From: Actinomycetota bacterium
Lineage (GTDB): Bacteria > Actinomycetota > Actinomycetes > Mycobacteriales > Micromonosporaceae
Direction: 5' to 3'
DNA: 64,000 bases
Assembly (NCBI GenBank): GCA_005885555.1
Contig: VAWN01000023.1
Location: 179,662-243,661, forward strand
Of this stretch, positions 10,253 to 18,414 are shown one piece after another; positions within the stretch are counted from its first letter, which is position 1, and each line of letters starts with the position of its first letter. The notes below the pieces were generated by a model. It worked only from the letters and a program-made list of their open reading frames with translations. It did no database searches and was not told where the DNA came from. Both the position numbers and the translations under genes were made by a program.

Positions 10253-10708
10253 CGACTCTCAGCCCGGGTGGACTACGCGCTGCGCGCGGTCGCCGAACTG
10301 GCCTCGGCCGGCGGCGGGCCGGACCGGCCGGTCACGGCCGACCAGCTGGCCCGGGCCCAGGGCATCCCGCCGAAGTTCCTGGAGAGCATCCTGCTGCAGT
10401 TGCGCCGCGGCGGCATCGTCAACGCGCAGCGCGGTCCCGAGGGCGGGTACTGGCTGGCCCGCCCGGCCGGCAACATCACCCTGGCCGACGTGATCCGGGT
10501 GATCGACGGGCCGCTGGCCAATGTCCGCGGCCAGCGCCCGGAGCAGCTGGGGTACCAGGGCTCCGCGCACGCGCTGCAGGAGGTCTGGATCGCGTTGCGG
10601 GCCAGCGAGCGGGAGATCCTGGAGCTGGTGACGATCGGCGACGTGGCAACGGGCGAGCTGCCGGAACGGGTACGGCAGCTGACCGCCGACCCGACCGCCT
10701 GGGTCTAG
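10250..10708 (+). CDS. Rrf2-family transcriptional regulator
   Basis: 152 residues from GTG 10250 (155 if the ATG at 10241 is used). The start at MRLSARVDYALRA matches the usual beginning of this family. The winged helix with recognition region ARAQGIPPKFLESILLQLRRGG and the wing QRGPEGGYWLARPA are typical. The cysteine triad that binds an Fe-S cluster in IscR/NsrR is absent, so it is probably not an Fe-S sensor. Actinobacterial members of this type are often found near sulfur genes; the sulfate importer lies 2.8 kb downstream, but a link is only a guess. It ends exactly where the convergent HxlR gene ends, with no spacer. Confidence 0.9.
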   Translation: MRLSARVDYALRAVAELASAGGGPDRPVTADQLARAQGIPPKFLESILLQLRRGGIVNAQRGPEGGYWLARPAGNITLADVIRVIDGPLANVRGQRPEQLGYQGSAHALQEVWIALRASEREILELVTIGDVATGELPERVRQLTADPTAWV

Positions 10709-11278
10709 TCACCTGCCCGGCGGGAAGCGGCCGGCCGAGGTGATCCGCGGCGGTGGCATCGCCTCGCGCAGTTCCGGCCGGCCGGGTGCGGACAGCCAGC
10801 CGGGCAGCAGGTACGCGCCGGGGCCGCGCTGGGCGCCGGGGCCGCGGCGGGCACCGATTCCGGCGAGGTCCAGCGGTTCCCCGCAACCCGAGCAGGTCAT
10901 CGCCGGCTCGGCGGGGGCGCCGCAGGTGTGGTGCACGACGGTCACCGGTGGCCCGGCCGGGTCGGCGGCCCACCGGTCGCCCCAGCGCATCAGCGCGAGG
11001 AGCACCGGTACCGCGTCGGCACCCTTGTCGGTCAGCTCGTACCGGTACCGGACCGGCCGCTCGCGGTACGGCTCGCGGGTCAGCAGGCCGTGTTCGACGA
11101 GCGTGGACAGCCGGTCGGCGAGGATGTTCGTGGCCACGCCCAGGTCGCGCTGCAGCTCGTCGAACTTCGTCAGCCCGAAGACGATGTCGCGCAGGATCAG
11201 CGGCGTCCACGGCTCGCCGAGCACCGCCAGGGTACGGGCGATCGAGCAGGGCATGGCCCGGAAGTCGGTGCGCTGCAT
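10709..11278 (-). CDS. HxlR-family transcriptional regulator with C-terminal cysteine-rich tail
   Basis: 189 residues. The HxlR winged helix occupies residues 10-105 (CSIARTLAVLGEPWTPLILR, then YELTDKGADAVPVLLALMRWGDRW). HxlR proteins of this length often bind DNA as dimers and respond to thiols or quinones through an N-terminal Cys; one sits at residue 11. The tail HTCGAPAEPAMTCSGCGEPL has three cysteines plus histidines and looks like a small zinc-ribbon. The last 45 residues are G/P/R rich and disordered. Promoter evidence is given in the entry at 11276-11290. Confidence 0.9.
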   Translation of the reverse strand: MQRTDFRAMPCSIARTLAVLGEPWTPLILRDIVFGLTKFDELQRDLGVATNILADRLSTLVEHGLLTREPYRERPVRYRYELTDKGADAVPVLLALMRWGDRWAADPAGPPVTVVHHTCGAPAEPAMTCSGCGEPLDLAGIGARRGPGAQRGPGAYLLPGWLSAPGRPELREAMPPPRITSAGRFPPGR

Positions 11279-11290
11279 CCCCGCAGCGTA
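11276..11290 (-). promoter_or_regulatory. Putative leaderless promoter of the HxlR gene
   Basis: On the minus strand TACGCT (11290-11285) ends 6 nt before the ATG at 11278. The bases between (GCGGGG) contain no AGGAGG-like site. Confidence 0.4.
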
Positions 11291-11344
11291 ACGGTGGCGG
11301 CGGGCGCCGCCAGGGCAACGCCCGCCGCCACCGGTTCCAGGGGC

Positions 11345-11860
11345 TTACCAGTTACGCATGAACGACAGGTGCGCGTTGAGCCAGTCGCGCGCCTTGACCA
11401 CCTCGTCGGTCCGGCTGTCCAGCCACGGCAGGTAACCGCCGATGGCCAGTACGCCGAGCACGATCGCGCCGATGCTGAGCAGCAGGCCGAGCAGGGCCAC
11501 GCTGTGCCCGGTGACGCCGCGCCGGCTCGCGCCGACCAGGCCACCGGCCGAGATCGCGCCGCCGACCACGCCGGCCGCCACGCCGATCGGCGCGAGCAGC
11601 CCGGTCAGCGTCGCGAGCAGGGCGGCGAGGCCCACGATCAGGCCGAGCGTCGCCAGCGCGCTGACCCGTACCCAGCGCGGTGGGGCCTCCTCGACGGCGG
11701 GCCGCTCGGTGACCGGCCGGTCCGCCACTTCGGTGTCCCGGGCGCGCCGGTCGTCGATCGTCGGGCGGGTTTCGATCCGTTCCACGCTCTCCGGGCGGTC
11801 GATCGTATCGGTCACTTCGTCGTCCGCCGTCCGGTTTCGGTGCATGCCGAGTCTCGCCAC
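11345..11860 (-). CDS. Small multi-pass membrane protein, function unknown
   Basis: 171 residues from GTG 11860, with GGGAGGAG 7 nt upstream. The first 60 residues are charged and cytoplasmic (many Asp/Glu/Arg). Two long hydrophobic blocks follow: residues 66-108, which are Gly/Ala rich and probably two helices, and 119-145. The short tail DSRTDEVVKARDWLNAHLSF is conserved-looking and amphipathic. This is the layout of DUF4190-type actinobacterial membrane proteins, but I do not recognise a family with confidence. A 66-bp gap separates it from the HxlR gene. Confidence 0.75.
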   Translation of the reverse strand: MARLGMHRNRTADDEVTDTIDRPESVERIETRPTIDDRRARDTEVADRPVTERPAVEEAPPRWVRVSALATLGLIVGLAALLATLTGLLAPIGVAAGVVGGAISAGGLVGASRRGVTGHSVALLGLLLSIGAIVLGVLAIGGYLPWLDSRTDEVVKARDWLNAHLSFMRNW

Positions 11861-11931
11861 GGCAGACTCCTCCCTCTTGCGCTCCGATGTTTACGACGTA
11901 TCGATACCCAGCCCGGTTCTCCGCTACACCG

Positions 11932-11946
11932 GACAATGGCGGTATG
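11932..11946 (+). promoter_or_regulatory. Putative leaderless promoter of the LigD-like gene
   Basis: GACAAT (11932-11937) is followed after 6 nt by the ATG at 11944. This supports the internal start rather than the upstream ATG at 11887, whose extra 19 residues are not family-like. Confidence 0.4.
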
Positions 11947-12936
11947 GCAGACCGGCTGACCGAGTACCGGCGCAGGCGCGACGCCCGGCGCACCCCGGAG
12001 CCGGTACCGGCAAAAGCGCCCGAGCCGGGACAAGGTGACGTCTTCGTGATCCAGCAGCACCACGCCCGCCGGCTGCACTGGGATCTGCGGCTGGAACGCG
12101 ACGGGGTACTGGTCTCCTGGGCGGTACCCCGCGGCCTGCCCCGCGACCCGGCGCGCAACCACCTCGCCGTGCACACCGAGGACCACCCGATGGAGTACGC
12201 GGACTTCCACGGCGAGATCCCGGCCGGCGAGTACGGTGCCGGCCGGATGACGATCTACGACAAGGGCACCTACACGACCGAGAAGTGGCGCGACAACGAG
12301 GTGATCGTCGTACTGCACGGGCAGCAGGCGTCCGGCCGGTACGTGCTGTTCCAGACCCGCGGCAAGGACTGGATGATCCACCGGATGGACGGTCCGCCGC
12401 CGGGCTGGTCGCCGATGCCCGAGCGGGTCGAGCCGATGCAGCCGACCGGGGCGACGAAGCTGCCGCCGGACGACGACGCGTGGGGCTTCGAGCTGTGGTG
12501 GCCGGGGGAGCGCGCGATCGCCTACATCGAGGGCGGGCAGCTGCGCCTGGACGCCGAGGGGTACCCGAAGCTGCGCGGCCTCGGCGAGGCGCTGGCACCC
12601 ACCGAGTGCGTCCTCGACGGCGTGGTCGTCGGCTTCGACGCCGCCGGCCGGGTACGGCCACCCGACCCCGACAACCATCACTACCTCGCGGTCGACCTGC
12701 TCTGGCTGGACGGGGTACCCACCGTGGAGCTGCCGTACGAGCGGCGCCGGGAGCTGCTGGCCGGGCTGGCGGTCGCCGGCCCGTACTGGCAGACCCCGCC
12801 GTACTTCGCCGGCGGCGGCGAGTTCGCGCTGGCGGCCAGCGCCGACCAGGGCGCGCCCGGGATCCTCGCCAAGCGACTGGATTCTCCGTACCTGTCCGGC
12901 CGGCGTACCCGTCGCTGGCTGCGCGTCCGCGGCTGA
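11944..12936 (+). CDS. LigD-type 3'-phosphoesterase fused to a degenerate ATP-dependent ligase domain
   Basis: 330 residues. Residues 30-150 are the phosphoesterase (PE) domain of bacterial NHEJ LigD, which trims 3'-phosphate or ribonucleotide ends. The metal and catalytic residues are all present: His39, His45, Asp47 and Arg49 in HHARRLHWDLRLE, the EDHP motif, and IPAGEYGAG. Residues 178-330 follow a DNA-ligase adenylation fold, but the motif I sequence is ELWWPGERAIA where active ligases have EPKWDGYRA, so the nucleotide-accepting Lys is Trp. It is therefore unlikely to ligate. No polymerase/primase domain and no ku gene are in the window. It may be an accessory end-processing protein for a Ku/LigD set elsewhere. 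Confidence 0.88.
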   Translation: MADRLTEYRRRRDARRTPEPVPAKAPEPGQGDVFVIQQHHARRLHWDLRLERDGVLVSWAVPRGLPRDPARNHLAVHTEDHPMEYADFHGEIPAGEYGAGRMTIYDKGTYTTEKWRDNEVIVVLHGQQASGRYVLFQTRGKDWMIHRMDGPPPGWSPMPERVEPMQPTGATKLPPDDDAWGFELWWPGERAIAYIEGGQLRLDAEGYPKLRGLGEALAPTECVLDGVVVGFDAAGRVRPPDPDNHHYLAVDLLWLDGVPTVELPYERRRELLAGLAVAGPYWQTPPYFAGGGEFALAASADQGAPGILAKRLDSPYLSGRRTRRWLRVRG

Positions 12937-12981
12937 CAGCATTCCGCCGACAGACCCCTTGCTACCGTCCCGGCCACTGTC

Positions 12982-13010
12982 TAGCCTTTACCTATCGAAT
13001 TAATCGACAA
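12982..13010 (+). promoter_or_regulatory. AT-rich promoter/operator region of the sulfate importer operon
   Basis: The segment before sbp is unusually AT-rich for this genome. It contains TAGCCT (12982-12987), a possible -10, and TCGAATTAATCGA (12995-13007), a near-palindrome with TCGA ends. TAGGG sits directly before the ATG at 13018. A sulfur-starvation regulator site is plausible but unproven. Confidence 0.4.
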
Positions 13011-13017
13011 AGTAGGG

Positions 13018-14070
13018 ATGGCCATGGGTACCCGGATCTTCGCAGGCGTGGCGGCACTCGCTCTCGCGGCGGCGCTCGCCGGCTGTGCCGGTACCGTCAA
13101 CGCCGACAACGGTGGCGGTGCCAGCGGCGGCCCGGTCACGCTGTCCCTCGTCGCGTACTCGACCCCGCAGGCCGCGTACGAGGCGCTGATCAAGGCGTTC
13201 CAGGCGACACCCGAGGGCAGGAACGTCAGGTTCACCCAGTCCTACGGCGGCTCCGGCGACCAGAGCCGCGCGGTGGGCGCGGGCCTTTCAGCCGACATCG
13301 TGGCATTCTCCCTGGAACCGGACATCACCCGCCTGGTCACCGCCAAGCTGGTCGCCCCGGACTGGAACGCCGACGCGACCAAGGGCATGGTCACCGACTC
13401 GGTCGTGGTCATCGCCACCCGCAAGGGCAACCCGAAGGGCATCAGGACCTGGGACGACCTGGTCAGGCCGGGAGTACAGGTGATCACGCCGAACCCGTTC
13501 GCGTCCGGTGGCGCGCGGTGGAACCTGCTGGCCGGGTACGGCGCGAAGTCGAACAAGGGCGCCGACAAGGCGGCGGGCCTGGCGTACCTGGAGGCGCTGC
13601 TGCGCAACGTGCCGGTACAGGACACCAGCGCCCGGGCGTCGCTGCAGACCTTCGCCGGCGGCAAGGGCGACGCGATCATCTCCTACGAGAACGAGGCGAT
13701 CTTCGCGCAGCAGCACGGCCAGGCACTGGACTACACGGTGCCCGACGACACGATCCTGATCGAGAACCCGATCGCGGTGACCACGAACTCGGCGCACCCG
13801 ACGCAGGCCAAGGCGTTCCTCGCGTTCCTGCACTCGGCGCAGGGGCGGAAGATCTTCGCGGACCACGGGTACCGGCCGGTCGGGCAGGCGGTCACCGGCG
13901 TGGGCTTCCCGACCCCGGCCGGCCTGTTCACGATCAAGGACCTGGGCGGCTGGTCCAAGGTCAGCAAGGAGTTCTTCGACCCGGGCACCGGCTCGGTGGC
14001 CGCGATCGAGCAGAAGCTGGGCGTGTCGACCGCGAGCGGTGGCGGCACCCCGAGCCCGAGCGGGAAGTAG
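13018..14070 (+). CDS. sbp: Sulfate ABC transporter substrate-binding lipoprotein
   Basis: 350 residues. The signal peptide ends in the lipobox LAGC with Cys23, so it is a lipoprotein anchored outside the membrane. The mature part is a Sbp/CysP type II periplasmic-binding fold: FTQSYGGSGDQSRAVGAGL, then DGVV-like VTDSVVVIATRKGNPKGI, then VITPNPFASGGARWN, a sulfate-site signature. It delivers sulfate (or thiosulfate) to the permease encoded next. The ATG at 13018 or the one two codons later (13024) could be used. The C-terminus is a short S/P/G tail. Confidence 0.95.
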   Translation: MAMGTRIFAGVAALALAAALAGCAGTVNADNGGGASGGPVTLSLVAYSTPQAAYEALIKAFQATPEGRNVRFTQSYGGSGDQSRAVGAGLSADIVAFSLEPDITRLVTAKLVAPDWNADATKGMVTDSVVVIATRKGNPKGIRTWDDLVRPGVQVITPNPFASGGARWNLLAGYGAKSNKGADKAAGLAYLEALLRNVPVQDTSARASLQTFAGGKGDAIISYENEAIFAQQHGQALDYTVPDDTILIENPIAVTTNSAHPTQAKAFLAFLHSAQGRKIFADHGYRPVGQAVTGVGFPTPAGLFTIKDLGGWSKVSKEFFDPGTGSVAAIEQKLGVSTASGGGTPSPSGK

Positions 14071-14075
14071 GCGCC

Positions 14076-14936
14076 GTGGCGACCATCGAGGCGCGGGCCG
14101 CACCGATCTCCGCACCGCCGGCGGCGCCCGCACGCGCGCCGCGGCCGCGGCGCCGGCCGCCGCACCTCGGCACCGGGCTCGGCCTCGGCCTCGCGGTGAC
14201 CTACCTCAGCCTGATCGTGCTGCTCCCGCTCGCCGCGGTGGTCTGGCGGGGAACGCGAGGGGGCGACTTCTGGCGCGCGGTCAGCACCCCGGACTCCTGG
14301 GCCGCGCTCAAGCTGACCGTGGGCGGGTCACTGCTCGTCGCCGCGATCAACATCGTCATGGGTACCGTCATCGCCTGGGTCCTGGTCCGCGACCGGTTCC
14401 CCGGCAAGGCGGTCGTCGACGTGCTGATCGACCTGCCGTTCGCGCTGCCCACGATCGTGGCCGGCCTGGTGCTGCTGGCCCTGTACGGCACCGCGAGCCC
14501 GCTGCACCTCAACCTCGCCTACACCCAGGCCGGCGTCATCGTCGCGCTGCTGTTCGTCACGCTGCCGTTCGTCGTGCGTACCGTGCAGCCGGTACTGCTC
14601 GAACTGGACCGCGACATGGAGGAGGCGGCGCACTCGCTGGGCGCCGGCGGGTGGCTGACGTTCCGCCGGATCATCCTGCCGAACCTGCTGCCCGCCATGC
14701 TCTCCGGTGGCGGGCTGGCGTTCACCCGCGCGATCGCCGAGTACGGCTCGACGGTGCTGATCTCCGGCAACATCAAGTTCAGGACCGAGGTCGCCGCGGT
14801 CAACATCTTCGGCCGGATCGAGAACGACGAGATCACCTCGGCGGCCGCGGTGTCCACCGCGCTGCTCGTCGTGGCGTTCGTCGTGCTGGCCGGGCTGGAT
14901 CTGGTACGGCGCTGGGGAGCCCGCCGTGGTGACTAG
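14076..14936 (+). CDS. cysT: Sulfate ABC transporter permease CysT
   Basis: 286 residues from GTG 14076, 5 nt after sbp; the frame is open far upstream but only as an antisense-like shadow. An unusual 35-residue Ala/Pro/Arg-rich cytoplasmic lead precedes six predicted membrane helices. The EAA loop, which contacts the CysA ATPase, is EEAAHSLGAGGWLTFRRIIL. The start IAEYGSTVLISGN block is typical of CysT. It forms the channel with CysW, whose GTG start lies 11 bp inside this gene. Confidence 0.95.
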   Translation: MATIEARAAPISAPPAAPARAPRPRRRPPHLGTGLGLGLAVTYLSLIVLLPLAAVVWRGTRGGDFWRAVSTPDSWAALKLTVGGSLLVAAINIVMGTVIAWVLVRDRFPGKAVVDVLIDLPFALPTIVAGLVLLALYGTASPLHLNLAYTQAGVIVALLFVTLPFVVRTVQPVLLELDRDMEEAAHSLGAGGWLTFRRIILPNLLPAMLSGGGLAFTRAIAEYGSTVLISGNIKFRTEVAAVNIFGRIENDEITSAAAVSTALLVVAFVVLAGLDLVRRWGARRGD

Positions 14937-15711
14937 GTACTCGTTACGTGTGCTGGCCCTCGGGTACCTGCTGTTCCTGCTGGTCCTCCCGGTCGGCCTG
15001 ATCGCCTGGCGGACCTTCGCCCGCGGCCTGGCGCCGGTGCTGACCGCGCTGACCTCGCCCTCGGCGGTGCACGCGTTCGAGGTCACGCTCAGCGTGGCGA
15101 GCTGGGCGGTGGTGGCGAACACGATCTTCGGCATCGGCGCCGCGATCCTGCTGGTCCGGCACCGGTTCCCCGGCAAGCGGATCCTCGGCGCGCTGATCGA
15201 CCTGCCGCTGGCCGTGTCGCCGGTGGTGGTCGGCCTCGCGCTGATCCTGGTGTACGGGCGGTTCGCGCCGGCCGGCGGCTGGCTGGAGCGGCACGGCCTG
15301 CAGGTCATCTTCTCGCTGCCCGGCATGGTGCTGGCCACCGTGTTCGTGTCGCTGCCGCTGGTGGTACGGGCGATCGTGCCGGTACTGGAGGAGCTGGGCG
15401 AGGAGCAGGAGCAGGCCGCGCACACCCTGGGCGCCACCGGCTGGCAGACGTTCCGGCGGATCACCATCCCCGGCATCCGCTGGGCGCTGGCCTACGGCGT
15501 GGTGCTGTGCCTGGCCCGCGCGCTCGGCGAGTACGGCGCGGTGGCGGTCGTCTCCGGCCGGCTGGTCGGCCAGACCCAGACGCTGACCCTGTTCGTCGAG
15601 GAGCGGTTCCAGAACTTCGACCAGCCGGCCGCGTTCGCCGCCGCGACCGCGCTCGCGCTGATGGCGGTCGTCACCCTGTTGCTGACCAAGTTCCTACGGC
15701 CCAAGGACTGA
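14926..15711 (+). CDS. cysW: Sulfate ABC transporter permease CysW
   Basis: 261 residues, six membrane helices. The EAA loop reads [37 protein letters not shown] matches CysW. Start GTG 14926 (GTG 14929 is a second possibility), overlapping cysT by 11 bp, so the two permease halves are made together. cysA begins 2 nt after the stop. Confidence 0.95.
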   Translation: MVTRYSLRVLALGYLLFLLVLPVGLIAWRTFARGLAPVLTALTSPSAVHAFEVTLSVASWAVVANTIFGIGAAILLVRHRFPGKRILGALIDLPLAVSPVVVGLALILVYGRFAPAGGWLERHGLQVIFSLPGMVLATVFVSLPLVVRAIVPVLEELGEEQEQAAHTLGATGWQTFRRITIPGIRWALAYGVVLCLARALGEYGAVAVVSGRLVGQTQTLTLFVEERFQNFDQPAAFAAATALALMAVVTLLLTKFLRPKD

Positions 15712-15713
15712 GC

Positions 15714-16676
15714 ATGGCGATCGAGGTACGCGACGTGACCAAGAGCTTCGGCGGTACCCCGGTGCTGCGCGACGTGTCCGTCGACATCGGCTCCGGGTCG
15801 CTGACCGCGCTGCTGGGGCCCAGCGGCGGCGGCAAGTCCACGCTGCTGCGGATCATCGCCGGCCTGGAGCAGCCGGACACCGGTACCGTCGTCATTTCCG
15901 GGGTGGACGCGACCCGGCTGTCCCCGCAGCGGCGCAACGTCGGCTTCGTGTTCCAGCACTACGCGGCGTTCAAGCACCTGACGGTGCGGCGCAACGTGGC
16001 CTTCGGGCTGGAGGTGCGCAAGCGGCCGAAGGCGCAGGTGCGGCGCCGGGTCGCCGAGCTGCTGGAGCTGGTGCACCTGGAGCAGCTGGCCGACCGGTAC
16101 CCGGCCCAGCTGTCCGGCGGCCAGCGGCAGCGGATGGCGCTGGCCCGGGCGCTGGCGGTGGAGCCGGAGGTGCTGCTGCTGGACGAGCCGTTCGGCGCGC
16201 TGGACGCGCAGGTGCGCAAGGAGCTGCGCACCTGGCTGCGCCGGCTGCACGACGAGGTGCACGTGACGACCGTGTTCGTCACCCACGACCAGGAGGAGGC
16301 GATGGACGTCGCCGACGAGATCGTGGTACTCGCCGACGGGGTGGTCGAACAGGTCGGCAGCCCGCACGAGATGTACGACAACCCGGCCAACCCGTTCGTG
16401 ATGAGCTTCCTCGGTCCGGTCACCCGGCTGGACGGGCGGCTGGTCCGGCCGCACGACATCGAGGTCTGCGCGGCCGAGCAGCCGGGCAGCAGCGCGGCGA
16501 CGGTCACCCGGGTGGTCCGGCTCGGCTTCGAGGTGCGCGTGGAGACCCGGGTGGCCGGCCAGGACGTCTGGGCGCAGCTCACCCGGGGCTCGGCCGACCA
16601 CCTGCGGCTCGACCCGGGTGACACGGTCTACCTGCGGCCGGTCTCCAACGCGCGCACGCTCGCCGGGTCCGGCTGA
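15714..16676 (+). CDS. cysA: Sulfate ABC transporter ATPase CysA
   Basis: 320 residues. Walker [10 protein letters not shown] (residues 35-43), signature LSGGQRQR, Walker [13 protein letters not shown] and H-loop VTHDQEEA are all intact. The C-terminal 90 residues form a short TOBE-like regulatory domain. Powers sulfate import with CysT, CysW and Sbp. The final 49 bp overlap the convergent condensation-domain gene. Confidence 0.96.
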   Translation: MAIEVRDVTKSFGGTPVLRDVSVDIGSGSLTALLGPSGGGKSTLLRIIAGLEQPDTGTVVISGVDATRLSPQRRNVGFVFQHYAAFKHLTVRRNVAFGLEVRKRPKAQVRRRVAELLELVHLEQLADRYPAQLSGGQRQRMALARALAVEPEVLLLDEPFGALDAQVRKELRTWLRRLHDEVHVTTVFVTHDQEEAMDVADEIVVLADGVVEQVGSPHEMYDNPANPFVMSFLGPVTRLDGRLVRPHDIEVCAAEQPGSSAATVTRVVRLGFEVRVETRVAGQDVWAQLTRGSADHLRLDPGDTVYLRPVSNARTLAGSG

Positions 16677-18061
16677 CCCGGGGGTACCGTGCCGGCCGGC
16701 TCGACGGTGCCGTCGGGACGGTACCGGCCGGGCCGACCGGTACCCAGCCAGCCGCCCGCCCAGCGCGCCACGATCTCGCCCAGCTCGCCGACGGCCGCCC
16801 GGCGCCCGAGCGCGTCGACGACGGTCTGGTCGCGGTCGGGGGCCGGCTGGTCGTCCGGTCGCAGGGCGAACTCGGTGACCGGGCGCCCCGGCGAGCGCAC
16901 CGCCTCGGCGAGCACGTTGCCGAAGGCGGCCAGCAGCGCGGTGATCCGTTCCGGCCGGTACCGGTCGGCGTCGTAGGCGGCCGCCAGCTGGAGCTGGTGG
17001 CCCTGGGGTACGCAGCGCAGGGACAGGTCGACCGGGGTCGGCACCGGCAGCGGTACCGGTTCGGCGGTCACGCCGGGCAGCTCCAGCGCCGGTGCTTCGG
17101 CGTCGACGACCTCGAAGAGAACCTGCGTCGCCGGTACCGGGCCGACCGTCGGGTGGGCGAGCGCTTCGAGCAGCTCGTCGCGCACCTGCCGGACCTGGTT
17201 GGCGAAGGTGCTTGCCGGGTCCGGGCGCAGCCGCAGCGGCGCGATGTCGACCAGCCCGCCGAGCAGCGGCTCGAAGGCGGGCGAGCGGGGCCCGACCATC
17301 GGGGTACCGACGAGGAGGTCGGCCTGTCCGGCCAGCCGGGCCAGCACCACGCCGAGCGCGGCGAGCAGTACCGCGGCCGGGGCGGCGCCGAAGCTGCGCG
17401 CGAGCCCGGCGATGCCGGCCGTGGTGGCCGGATCGAGGACCGTGTCCGCGTGGCCGGTCGGGCCCGGTCGGGTACCGGTCGCGTCGGCCGGCAGGTCGAG
17501 CCGGGTCGGCACGCCGTCCAGGTGCGTCGACCACCACAGCAGGTCGGCCGGGCCGCGCCGGCCGGTCCGCCAGGCGACGTATTGCGCGAAGCCGGTCGGC
17601 AGCGGCGGCAGCCGGTGGCCGTCGTAGGCGGCGGCGAGCTCGGCGTACAGCAGCGCCTGGGTGCGCTCGTCGAAGACGGCGCGGTGCCCGACGAAGGCGA
17701 GCACGTGCTCGTCGGGTCCGGTTCGGTGCAGCGCGGCCCGCCACAGCCGCTGGGCCGGGTCGAAGTGCCTCGTCGCGATGTCCGCGAGGTCGTCGTGCAG
17801 CGGCACCGGACCGGGCGGGTCGACGATGCCGGCGCCCTGGACGATCCGGTACCGCAGCACGTCCTGGCGGGCGGCGACCGCGTCGAGGGCGGCGCGCAGC
17901 GCGGCCGGGTCGAGGGGGCCGCGCAGGCGCTCGGCGAAGGCGGTGTGCCAGCCGGCGGTGGCGCCGTCGAGCAGCGGCACGAGTGCGCTCGGGCCGGTTG
18001 CGTGGTGCGTGCGTACCGCGGAGCGCAGCCCCGGATTGATGCGGTTACCCGGACGGTGCAT
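16628..18061 (-). CDS. Stand-alone condensation-domain protein (NRPS-like), catalytic His not conserved
   Basis: 477 residues. The fold signs of an NRPS condensation/acyltransferase domain are present: an N-terminal floor with [20 protein letters not shown], then [15 protein letters not shown] where active enzymes have HHxxxDG, and [22 protein letters not shown] plus [14 protein letters not shown] (latch and bridge motifs). Here the motif aligns as HRxxxD, so the second (catalytic) His is Arg. It may be inactive, a binding protein, or use another mechanism. No adenylation or carrier domains are near, so it is an orphan. GGAAGG upstream of ATG 18061 supports the start. Confidence 0.8.
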   Translation of the reverse strand: MHRPGNRINPGLRSAVRTHHATGPSALVPLLDGATAGWHTAFAERLRGPLDPAALRAALDAVAARQDVLRYRIVQGAGIVDPPGPVPLHDDLADIATRHFDPAQRLWRAALHRTGPDEHVLAFVGHRAVFDERTQALLYAELAAAYDGHRLPPLPTGFAQYVAWRTGRRGPADLLWWSTHLDGVPTRLDLPADATGTRPGPTGHADTVLDPATTAGIAGLARSFGAAPAAVLLAALGVVLARLAGQADLLVGTPMVGPRSPAFEPLLGGLVDIAPLRLRPDPASTFANQVRQVRDELLEALAHPTVGPVPATQVLFEVVDAEAPALELPGVTAEPVPLPVPTPVDLSLRCVPQGHQLQLAAAYDADRYRPERITALLAAFGNVLAEAVRSPGRPVTEFALRPDDQPAPDRDQTVVDALGRRAAVGELGEIVARWAGGWLGTGRPGRYRPDGTVEPAGTVPPGQPDPASVRALETGRR

Positions 18062-18414
18062 GTCGCGCAGGCCTTCCCTTCATCGAGGGGGGCGGTGCCG
18101 AAATCGGAGCGAGCGTACGACACAGCGCAACCGGCGGGAAGTACCCGAGCCGCGGTCCGGACCGCCCATCGAGGCACTGACCTGGGCAAACTAGCCCACG
18201 AAATCGGGTACCGTGCTGGCGCGTCGTCACCTTCGGTAATCACCCGTTCGAGGCCGCATTGATGCTGGTCAACCCTGTATCGGCTGCCGTGATTGGCATG
18301 AATCGGGCATCATACGCGGGTACCGATGCTTTGTCCCGAAATCGCGCGAGACCCGGCGCGCGCTGGGGGTGGTCGGCGACGCTGTGCTCAGGCTGTGCGG
18401 CGAAGGGGGGCAGT
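18062..18414. other. 353-bp region without a supported gene, between divergent genes
   Basis: It separates the condensation-domain gene (minus) from the GGDEF-EAL gene (plus) and must hold both promoters. The GGDEF-EAL frame is open from 18259, but its first 52 codons look non-conserved and hydrophilic, so I place the start at GTG 18415. GGTACC occurs at about 18210 and 18320. No clear -35/-10 pair or hairpin was found. Confidence 0.5.
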
